A stretch of DNA of 64,000 nucleotides. Origin: Neocallimastix lanati (nom. inval.) (taxonomy: Eukaryota; Neocallimastigomycota; Neocallimastigomycetes; Neocallimastigales; Neocallimastigaceae). The first letter of the stretch is position 1. Every line of letters begins with the position of its first letter. Below, one piece after another: positions 44,271 to 54,340 of this stretch. A program made the position numbers and the translations under genes. The DNA lies in assembly GCA_016946835.1 (NCBI GenBank), contig JACVTC010000179.1:62001-126000 (forward strand), given 5' to 3'. The notes under the pieces are model-generated. The model saw nothing but the letters and a program-made list of their open reading frames with translations, was not told where the DNA came from and did not search any database.

Positions 44271-44756
44271 TGATACGTGACCACTATAAAAATGGTATTT
44301 AGGTAGATTCTTTAGGTTAAAGAAATACTTAAATATTATTGGTCAATAATAATTTTATAATAATATATATAATTTTATAACAATATATAATTTTATAATA
44401 ATAATTATTAAACGGAGAATTCTTTTATTTATAAGTTTATACTTATTATAAATTAATTCACATAAATAGCTATTTTTATATTTTATTTTAGTATAGTTAA
44501 AAGAGATATTATATATATTTGAGATAATTAATTATAATATTTATATAAAAGAGTAATAATAATAATAATTGATGTAATAATTAATAATTAATAATAAATA
44601 AAGAGAACATTAAAAAGATATATTTATTACTTTATTTTGTATTATTGTATGTGTTATTTCTATTTAATATTAGAATATATTATTTTGTCATAATTCCTTA
44701 TTGTCATTGCCCATAAATAAATATTAATTTAGATACATAAATAAAATATCGTATCA
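44271..44756. mobile_element. Solo LTR I1
   Basis: 486 bp, TGATACGTGACC to ATCGTATCA. TTTG on both sides (43250-43253 before F', and 44757-44760). First of three tandem copies. Confidence 0.85.
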
Positions 44757-44760
44757 TTTG

Positions 44761-45244
44761 TGATACGTGACCACTATAAAAATGGTATTTAGGTAGATTC
44801 TTTAGGTTAAAGAAATACTTAAATATTATTGGTCAATAATAATTTTATAATAATATATATAATTTTATAACAATATATAATTTTATAATAATAATTATTA
44901 AACGGAGAATTCTTTTATTTATAAGTATATACTTATGATAAATTAATTCACATAAATAGCTATTTTTATATTTTATTTTAGTATAGTTAAAAAGAGATAT
45001 TATGTATATTTGAGATAATTAATTATAATATTTATGTAAGAGAGTAGTAATAATAATTGATGTAATAATTAATAATTAATAATAAATAAAGAGTACATTA
45101 AAAAGATATATTTATTACATTATTTTGTATTATTGTATGTGTTATTTCTATTTAATATTAGAATATATTATTTTGTTATAATTCCTTATTGTCATTGCCC
45201 ATAAATAAATATTAATTTAGATACATAAATAAAATATCGTATCA
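44761..45244. mobile_element. Solo LTR I2
   Basis: 484 bp, near-identical to I1. TTTG at both ends. Confidence 0.85.
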
Positions 45245-45489
45245 TTTGTGATACGTGACCACTATAAAAATGGTATTTAGGTAGATTCTTTAGGTTAAAG
45301 AAATACTTAAATATTATTGGTCAATAATAATTTTATAATAATATATATAATTTTATAACAATATATAATTTTATAATAATAATTATTAAACGGAGAATTC
45401 TTTTATTTATAATTTATACTTATGATAAATTAATTCACATAAATAGCTATTTTATATTTTATTTTAGTAAAGTTAAAAAGAGATATTAT

Positions 45490-46287
45490 TGATAAGAATG
45501 TACTAAATAATGCATTCTTAATTAAATCTACGATTTATTTCTAATACATTATGTGTACATTATTATTTTTGTACTTTAATAAATTTTTAAATCCAAAGAT
45601 CAAAAATTAAATCAAAAATTATATTAAACTTTATATTTTTATATTAAATCTTATATTAATAGTAATATTTTTATATATTTAAAACTTATACTAGCAATAT
45701 TAATAATAAATCTTATTTTTTTATTTTTATATTAATAATGAAAATTTGTATTAATAATATTTTTATATATTGATGATTAAAAATTTATATATTATAATTT
45801 AACTTTTATTATAAAATTTTATATCGAAATGTTTTATTTTATATTGAAAAATATTTTATTTTATTAAAAACCTTTATATTAGAATAGTATTTTTATTTTT
45901 ATTTGAATATTTTAACAAATTGTAATAAAAATTATAGCCAATTAAATAAATTCTTATTAGTAATATTTTAGATAGATTATAAAAAAAAAAAAAAAATGTT
46001 TTATTAATATTATAAATGTATTTTATTTATATTGTTATAATTAAATTTTATATAATTGATTATAAAACTCAATTTAAATTTAATAGTTTTTATAAAAAAA
46101 AAAAATAAATAAAATGTAATTTAGTGGCAAGAACAACTTTTATGCTTTGAAAAAAGTATAAATAATTGTAAATTTTGCTACTAATTTTTAAATATCATCA
46201 AATAAATTTATAAATAAAAATAATAAATAAATAAATAAAATTTGTATTTCTTACTTTATTTTTATTTAATTCTCTAAAACCTTAACA
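45490..46287 (+). repeat. 5' LTR of E2
   Basis: 798 bp, TGATAAGAATGTAC to TCTAAAACCTTAACA; one base shorter or longer than its 3' partner and a few changes apart. Confidence 0.93.
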
Positions 46288-46293
46288 TTTATA

Positions 46294-46310
46294 TGGTGGA
46301 GATATCGGGG
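46294..46310 (+). promoter_or_regulatory. Primer-binding site of E2
   Basis: TGGTGGAGATATCGGGG, 6 nt after the LTR. Confidence 0.8.
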
Positions 46311-47796
46311 AATTAAATAGAAATAATAGTAAATAACATAGATTTTTTTTAATTTTTTTTTTATTCTATATTGATAAACAAGTAAGTCGTTAATCCTTTG
46401 ATTAACCTATGGCGCTTGTTTGATATATATATAAAAAAAAAAAAATTTTTTTTAAATAAGTAAAATTAAGATTCTAAAAAAAAGATTGTAAATTATAACA
46501 AGGAGCGGATAGAGCTCATATACAGTGTATTTCCAGAAAACAACAAAATATCTATTATTCATAGTAGGTTATTGGATAATAGTTATTTTAGGAATTAATT
46601 GGAAAGTAGACGAAGGTATTTGGTTACCGACCCGGTAATAATAGTTCAGCCTTCAACGTTTCAACACACGAAGGTGCGGGTACTTTCCAAGCACTGGCGA
46701 ATAAGGAGCTTATGTCACCGAAGGCGTAAGATTGTTTTTTTTTATATTTTTTTTATTTTTCTTTGTGCTAGTTATAAGGCACTTTATTATATAAAGTATC
46801 AGACTTTGGCTAACTTTGCCATTTAAATTTTTTTTATTTTTTTTTTCTTTATTACTGGTACTTTATTTGTTATATAATTCCTGTAATAGAATCTTAATTT
46901 ACTTTGAAAATATTGTGTTTTTAGTTAATTTTTATTAGTTAATAAAAATATTATTGAATACTTTTAAAATTTTTTTTATTCCGTACATAGATTATCGGAT
47001 TAAGTTTATCCTACATAGTAATTGGGCTAGTGGGCTCTGAACTGCTATATTTTATATTGAATATAGTAATCGTGGCACACGCGTGGCATGACACCATTAG
47101 GTAAGCTGCACGTCAGACAGTGTGTACTATCAGATTGTACGACAATAAAGATTATTTTTTGTGTTTAATAATTATAATTAATTAATAATTTTATTAGCTA
47201 TAACAATACAATTTTTATCGTTTAAAAAGAAAAATTTTTGAAAGGTGAAAATAATAAATAAAACTTTGCTTCTAAATTTATTACTACAAATATACTAAAT
47301 TACAAAATTCAAGTGGTCGATAAAGATTTCGAGCTTGAAAAATATTCTATTAAGTTGTCGATAAAGATTTCGAACTTAAAATTATTCTATTAAGTTGTCG
47401 ATAAAGATTTCGAACTTAAAATTATTCCATTAAGTTGTCGATAAAGATTTCGAACTTAAAAATTATTCTATTAAGTTGTCGATAAAGATTTCGAACTTAA
47501 AAATTATTCTATTGAGTTGTCGATAAAGATTTAGAACTTAAAAATTATTCTTAATAAAGTAGTCGAAAAGAACCTCGTGCTTTATAATTTCTACTAAGTT
47601 GTCGATAAGGATTTCGAGCTTATATCTACTAAAGAAAGCAAATAAAATTATTATTTTCAAAAGTTACTAAAATATATTGTTTTAAAAATTGATTCGATAT
47701 TAAATTACCTATTAAATTATATTTTTAAAGTTTTATTTCCAAATTTATTCTTATTTAATCACCTCATTAATATACAACAAGAAATATTTAAACAAA
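46311..47796 (+). other. Long structured leader of E2
   Basis: As in E1, with G+C-richer blocks at 46497-46735 and 46978-47155. It carries 21 bases missing from E1 near 46677-46698, bounded by GCG repeats, so one copy has lost or gained them. The frame at 46599-46826 starts with TTG and is not conserved in E1, so I do not call a gene. Confidence 0.5.
47311..47622 (+). repeat. TCGA hairpin array of E2 (8 units)
   Basis: Same unit as in E1, with three more copies. One unit has TTAGAACTT, breaking the inner TCGA pairing. Confidence 0.72.
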
Positions 47797-48702
47797 ATGT
47801 CCAAGGAAACAACTTTGAGCTTTAAAGAATTGAAAAAAGAATTGAGAGATATTGTGAAACTTAGCAAGGACAATTTAGATATTAAGTCCTGGGCTACTGA
47901 ATTAAAACTTTGGATCAAGATACAAGGTATCACAGATCCAGAAACAATATTTAATGCTTGTTTACTTACCAGCTCTGGTGAAGTACAACGCGTTATTGAA
48001 GATTTGGGAGAAGATAGTGATGATGAAAGTGATGATTCATCAGATGAAGAAGAAGAAGATGATGAAGAAGAAAATGTTGATGATGATATTAAATTTCCTT
48101 CCCTTGAAAAAATTATTTCAAGTCTTGAAAATTTTTACGGTATTAAAGAAGACCAAAATTTACTTCTTAAAGAACTTCGTGCAATGCGAATTAAAAGAAA
48201 CGAAAAGATTAAAGACTTTAATGTAAGATACAGAACTTTGTACACTAAACTTGATAAAAAGAGAAGAAAGCGCATTGGTGTACTAGATTATATTGATTCT
48301 ATTCAAAATAATTATGAAGCCTGGAAGAAATTATCCCTTAAAGATGATATAAGTATAGATAAAGCTTTCAAAATTGCCGAGAAAGTAGATAGACTTTCTG
48401 TAAGGAACAATAATACCTATAATATTAATAATTCCCAACATAATCAAAATAATCAAAACAGTACTACTTCAAGACTTTATCCTAAAAGAAGAAACGAAAA
48501 TTTCCAAACAAGTCAAACAAATAATAAACTGAAACCTCAAGATATTATAGAAGAATCAACCCAGAAAATGAGAAATTTATCTGTTAAAACTTGCTTCTTC
48601 TGTAAGGAAGAAGGTCATTACTCATACTATTGTCCTCAATTAAATAAGATTATGGAAAAAAATAAAAAAGAAATATATTCCAAAAAGTCTTTAAACTTCT
48701 AA
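47797..48702 (+). CDS. Gag of element E2 (301 aa)
   Basis: Near-identical to the E1 Gag: same ATG context, acidic stretch and CCHC knuckle (CFFCKEEGHYSYYC). Two residues are missing in the Asn-rich linker (NNNTYNINN in place of the longer E1 form), plus a few substitutions such as SLEKIISS for SLGKTISS. The frame is intact and ends just after the slip site at 48690. Confidence 0.92.
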   Translation: MSKETTLSFKELKKELRDIVKLSKDNLDIKSWATELKLWIKIQGITDPETIFNACLLTSSGEVQRVIEDLGEDSDDESDDSSDEEEEDDEEENVDDDIKFPSLEKIISSLENFYGIKEDQNLLLKELRAMRIKRNEKIKDFNVRYRTLYTKLDKKRRKRIGVLDYIDSIQNNYEAWKKLSLKDDISIDKAFKIAEKVDRLSVRNNNTYNINNSQHNQNNQNSTTSRLYPKRRNENFQTSQTNNKLKPQDIIEESTQKMRNLSVKTCFFCKEEGHYSYYCPQLNKIMEKNKKEIYSKKSLNF

Positions 48703-48723
48703 ATGGGAGCAGAAGCACTCCCA
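48690..48723 (+). promoter_or_regulatory. Putative -1 frameshift signal of E2
   Basis: T TTA AAC (48690-48696), then stem TGGGAG (48704-48709), 8-nt loop, CTCCCA (48718-48723). Identical to E1. Confidence 0.8.
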
Positions 48724-51700
48724 ATGACAAAAAAATAGCTTCATTAAAAAATTTACAAAAGAATCTAATTACCAAGAATACTCCAATTGATAATAATTCC
48801 TTTAATGAAGAATCTGAAGAATCTGATTTTAGTGACACAACTGAAAGTGAGGATGATATCATTATAAATGCTATAAAAAGAAAAATGAATGATAATAACA
48901 GCGAAAAAGAAGAAAATAATTCCAAGAAAGTACATAAAAGTTTAAAAGATAATCCACGTCCTTTCGCAACTCCTGCTTTAAGAAAGAAGAAAGAAAATGA
49001 GCTACATAATAAACCAAATAAAGTTTATAAAAATCAAATACTTCCTTCAATTTTAACTCAACCAAATATTAATAAAGAAAAACAAAAAGAAAAGGAATTA
49101 AGAAATATGACAAGAGTAAGAGAAAGTAAAGAAGAAAACAACAATTATTCATCAAAAGGAAAGGAAAAAGTTGAATCTGAAGATATACTTGTAATCGATA
49201 ATGAAATAGAAGATCTAGAAATGAATAAAGATAATCAACAAAATAAAACTAATACTTTGGAAAAATTAATTTCAACAAAAACTAAAGAAACTAATAATGA
49301 AAATACTCAGTTAGTAAAAAGGAATATCAAAATGATGAATAATAAAGAACCTTACAATATTATGGATGATTTAAATAATCTTAAATCCAGTATTACGATA
49401 GGTCAACTCTTGAATGCATGTCCTAAAATTCGTTCACAATTAACTCAAGGTTTAAAGTTAGAAAAATCTAAAATAATTGGAACTGTAGACAATGTAATAG
49501 CACGAACTTTATTAGTAAATAACTATGATCATAGCTACATAAGTAAAAGTAATGAAGTAGCCGAAGAAGACTTAGCAATGGTTGATGCAAGTGTTGACGG
49601 AGTACTAGGAAAACTTTTAATTGATTCTTGTAGTAACCTAAGCATCGTTACTAAGCAGTATTTTGATAAATTACCTGGTGAATATGAAACAGTTGGAAAA
49701 AGTCGTGGAAGAATCCAACTAGCAACACAAGATGAAGAATACTCGGAAGGAATTATTGTTCGATTACCAGTAAAAATTAATAATTATGAATTTAATGCGG
49801 ACTTTAGAATTATTGAGAAAGAAGACTCTTTTTATGATATGTTAATAAATTTTAAAACTCAAATCGATCATTGTTTATTTATTCATCCAACCTTAAACAG
49901 TCTATGTAAACTTTTGTCAGAAAGTGAATACGAAGAAATAGCTAAAATAAATAATCAATATTATGATGAAGAAAGTATAATTTGCACTATTAGAAAAGTT
50001 AAAGAAACGAATAATGAAAAGGAAATTATAAAGGAATTAACTCCAATGGAATTTATTGAGAGTGATGAATTTTTAAGTACCTTAAATAAAGATTATAAAG
50101 AACAAATTATTAAAATTCTCAAAGAAATGATTGACATAGTTGCCACTTCAACAGAAGAACTAACTCCTTCTAAACTTTCACCATATAAGATCCGTTTAAA
50201 AGCTAATGCAAAGCCAGTAAAATTAAGAAGTTATAGGTTAACTAAATTAAAATCAGATATCTTAAAAGAAGAACTTACAAAGCTTATTAAGAAAGGATTG
50301 ATAGAACCATCCTGTTCAGAATGGTCATCTCCAGTAATACTTATTCTAAAACACAACGGAAAGTGGCGCTTGTGCATTGACTACCGAAAAGTCAATGATA
50401 TGACAGAAAAAGATTCTTATTCAGTTCCATATATAGATGAAATTTTTGATAGTCTCGGAGGAGCTAAAATATTTACAACTCTTGATTTATTTTCTGGTTT
50501 TCACCAAATCTTAATGGATGAAGAAAGCGTTGAAGTAACCACTTTCACTACTAAGTTTGGAAATTATCAATTTAAGGTTATGCCTTTTGGACTTACTGGA
50601 GCTCGCTCAACCTTCCAAAGAGAAATGAATAAAATTTTATTCCCTTTTATTGGTGAATTTGTTTATGTATTTATTGATGATGTTTTGATCTATTCAAAAA
50701 GTATCGAAGAACATTTAATTCATATTAAACAAGTATTAGAAGTATTTAAAGAAAACAAGTTAAAAATTAATATTGAAAAGTGCCATTTTCTTCAAACTGA
50801 AGTTGATGTATTAGGTCACAAACTTACTACTAAAGGATTAAGTCCCATGGAAAGTAAAATAACAGCTATTAAGAAGTGGGAAGCCCCTTCATCAATGCAT
50901 GAATTAAGATCATTTCTAGGAGCAGTAGGATATTATCGTGACTTTATTCCTAAATATGCTCAAATTACCTCACCTTTATGTAAATTATTGAAAAAGAATA
51001 CTAAATATGAATGGAATAAAGAACAACAAGAAAGCTTTGAACTCCTAAAAGAAAAATTAATCAATGCACCTATCCTAAAATTTCCGTCATTTGACAAACC
51101 TTTTATCATTAGAACTGATGCTTCGTATAATGGAATTGGTTGAGTTCTTTTACAAAAAGAAGAAGAAACCGATAAGGAGCATCCAATACACTTTATAAGT
51201 AGAAGTTTGAAGAAAGCTGAAAAGAATTATGGTATCACAGATTTGGAAGGAACAGCTTTATTCTACTGTATGACTAAATTTAAATCTTATATTGAAGGAA
51301 ATCCATTACCTACAACTATTTACACAGATCATAAACCATTAGTTGGTTTATTTAAGAATAAAGAACCTTTGAGTGCAAGGCAAACAAGATGGTGTCTAAC
51401 CGCTAGTATACTTGGAATTAATATAAAATATGAATCAGGCAAAAAGAATGTGTTAGCTGATGCTCTTTCAAGAATGAAAAGTAAGGAAGAGAGAAAGATA
51501 TTATTAACAAAAATTACTAATGGAAATAATGAAGAATTATTATCTAAAGTTATAAAGGAATTTATTAATGAAAAGTTTACTGTTATTGATGGTGAAGATT
51601 ACTTTATCGACAATGGAAATTATAGAAAATTAATAACGGATGAAAATAAAAAATTTAAATTAATTTTAGAAGCTCATAATATTGGCCACGAAGGATATTA

Positions 51701-52700
51701 CAAAACATATCAAAGACTTAAGAAAAACTTTTATTGGAATCATATGATTAAAGATATCAAAAGAATTGTTAGTAATTGTGAAAAATGCCAGTTAAATCGT
51801 CCTCAACCATATCCAGAACCAACCGAAAACCATCCAACTAAAGTGGAGGGTCCCTTTGTGCATTTAGGATTAGATATTATAGGACCGTTACCAAAAACAA
51901 GAAATAATAATCAATATATTATAGTAACTATTGATTACTTTACCAAATGGGTTGAAGCCGAACCCACTGAAAACATAACTTCCTCTGATATAATTAAATT
52001 TTTAATAAATGTTTTTGCAAGACATTGCGTGCCTCAAGTTATTACCACCGATAATGGAGCATAATTCACCTCTGACATGACAAAAATCTTTCTTGACCTT
52101 TATGACGTTTATGTAAAATTCATAGCTACTTACCACCCTGAATCAAATGGCCTTACTGAAAATCGAAATAAAGAAATTGGAAAATTACTCCGTTTATTAG
52201 GAAGGAAAAATCAAGATTGGGATGAAGTTTTACCTTCTGCTTTATGGGCACTTCGAACTACCAAAAATACAGCTACTGGACATTCTAGTTTTGAATTAGT
52301 ATATGGAAGAGAAGACCAACAGCCTTATGATATAGCCATAAGAACAATTGAAAATGCAGGTAAATCATATGATGAAATTTTAATGGAAAAATTTGTTCGT
52401 CATTATCAATGGACTAGAGAAGCATGCGAAAATGTGAAGAATGCTAACAAGTATTGGGCAACAAGACGAGAAGAACAAATAAGTATGAAAAAAGGAAAAG
52501 AATTAAAAGCTGGTGATCTTGTTCTTGTTAGAAACTTTAACCGCACTAAGCTAGAACCATATTACAATGGACCATTTAAAATTTTAAAAATTCAATTCAA
52601 CACAGCAACCCTAATCGATCAGAAGACTGGAAAGCAACTCGATAGGAATGTTCACTTTAAAAATTTAGTAAAGTTTAACTCCGCTTACAGAGAAGCTTGA
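48696..52700 (+). pseudogene. Pol of element E2 with two in-frame stops
   Basis: The same frame as E1 throughout. Stop 1 is the shared TGA at 51141-51143 in RNase H. Stop 2 is TAA at 52062-52064 in the integrase core, right after the second catalytic Asp region, where E1 reads GVQFTSD. Around 52024-52083 E2 differs from E1 at about eleven positions, although flanking sequence is nearly identical. GAPSTF of E1 is GARSTF here, next to the RT core. Protease motif is D-S-C. This copy cannot make full Pol without suppression. Confidence 0.92.
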
Positions 52701-52708
52701 GTCTTCGT

Positions 52709-52718
52709 CGGGGCATCT
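52709..52718 (+). promoter_or_regulatory. G-rich plus-strand primer candidate of E2
   Basis: CGGGGCATCT directly before the 3' LTR. Confidence 0.55.
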
Positions 52719-53515
52719 TGATAAGAATGTACTAAATAATGCATTCTTAATTAAATCTACGATTTATTTCTAATACATTATGTGTACATTATTATTTTTG
52801 TACTTTAATAAATTTTTAAATCCAAAGATCAAAAATTAAATCAAAAATTATATTAAACTTTATATTTTTATATTAAATCTTATATTAATAGTAATATTTT
52901 TATATATTTAAAACTTATATTAGCAATATTAATAATAAATCTTATTTTTTTTATTTTTATATTAATAATGAAATTTTGTATTAATAATATTTTTATATAT
53001 TGATGATTAAAAATTTATATATTATAATTTAACTTTTATTATAAAATTTTATATCGAAATGTTTTATTTTATATTGAAAAATATTTTATTTTATTAAAAA
53101 CCTTTATATTAGAATAGTATTTTTATTTTTATTTGAATATTTTAACAGATTGTAATAAAAATTATAGCCAATTAAATAAATTCTTATTAGTAATATTTTA
53201 GATAGATTATAAAAAAAAAAAAAAATGTTTTATTAATATTATAAATGTATTTTATTTATATTGTTATAATTAAATTTTATATAATTGATTAAAAAACTCA
53301 ATTTAAATTTAATAGTTTTTATAAAAAAAAAAATAAATAAAATGTAATTTAGTGGCAAGAACAACTTTTATGCTTTGAAAAAAGTATAAATAATTGTAAA
53401 TTTTGCTACTAATTTTTAAATATCATCAAATAAATTTATAAATAAAAATAATAAATAAATAAATAAAATTTGTGTTTCTTACTTTATTTTTATTTAATTC
53501 TCTAAAATCTTAACA
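52719..53515 (+). repeat. 3' LTR of E2
   Basis: 797 bp, TGATAAGAATGTAC to TCTAAAATCTTAACA. Confidence 0.93.
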
Positions 53516-53759
53516 TTATATATATTTGAAAAAATTAATTATAATATTTATATAAGAGAGTAATAATAATAATTTATGTAATAATTAATAATTAATAATA
53601 AATAAAGAGAACATTAAAAAGATATATTTATTACTTTATTTTATATTATTGTATGTTTCTATTTAATATTAGAATATATTATTTTGTCATAATTCCTTAT
53701 TGTCATTGCCCATAAATAAATATTAATTTAGATACATAAATAAAATACCGTATCATTTG

Positions 53760-54316
53760 TGTAAAAGGTAAGTTTATTATTAACTAAGATAACGAATAAT
53801 AATTAAATCTAAAAGCTAAGATAACTTAACACCTCTCTATTCGAGTTGTTAATAATAAACACTAAATTAATTAATTCTATAATTATTATTTCTTATTACA
53901 CTAGAGTATAGCGCAGTACTTTATAACTCTATTTGTTATCAGTTACTGGGCTTACACTGAGTAATATTTTTTATTTAATAATTATATTTTTATTTATCAA
54001 TATTAATATTTATAATAACAATTTACGTTAATAGTAACGCTAGTGCGTTACAGTTACAAGTTCAATTATTATTTATACATGTCAATAATATTATAATTGG
54101 TAAATAATTTAATTTAACTTAGTTTACTAATCACTAAATAAAATATATTTAAATAAGTATTTAACTATATAATTATTTATAAAATAATAAAATTTAATGT
54201 ACGAAAGTAACAAAAGATTTTATTTGATTAGCCGAAATTGTTAGCTGTTTAGAGATACGTTACGTAACCAAAGAACTATCATTGGATAGGCTTGAAGTTA
54301 CCATGTATCTGTTACA
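53760..54316 (-). repeat. 3' LTR of element P
   Basis: 557 bp; plus strand TGTAAAAGG to ATCTGTTACA. On the minus strand it follows the P pol stop, with purine-rich TTGGGAGAGGCCT (54317-54329) between them. It abuts TTTG after I3. No 5' LTR for P is present in the window, so the target duplicate cannot be tested. Confidence 0.7.
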
Positions 54317-54329
54317 AGGCCTCTCCCAA
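54317..54329 (-). promoter_or_regulatory. Polypurine tract of P
   Basis: On the minus strand TTGGGAGAGGCCT lies between the pol stop and the LTR. Confidence 0.6.
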
Positions 54330-54340
54330 GGAGCAAGCTT

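Larger units (their letters stand above)
45490..53515 (+). mobile_element. Element E2, second copy of E, inserted in I3
   Basis: 8026 bp, flanked by TTAT at 45486-45489 and 53516-53519; I1 shows the empty site (GATATTATATATATTTG). The layout is as in E1. Pol has two in-frame stops. Confidence 0.93.
45249..53755. mobile_element. Solo LTR I3, split by element E2
   Basis: About 477 bp once E2 and one TTAT are removed. TGATACGTGACC start, ACCGTATCA end, TTTG on both sides (45245-45248 and 53756-53759). Confidence 0.85.

Noticed and set aside
46599-46826. 75-residue ORF in the E2 leader
   Set aside because: It starts with TTG, and the E1 leader differs by 21 bases inside it, which breaks any shared frame.
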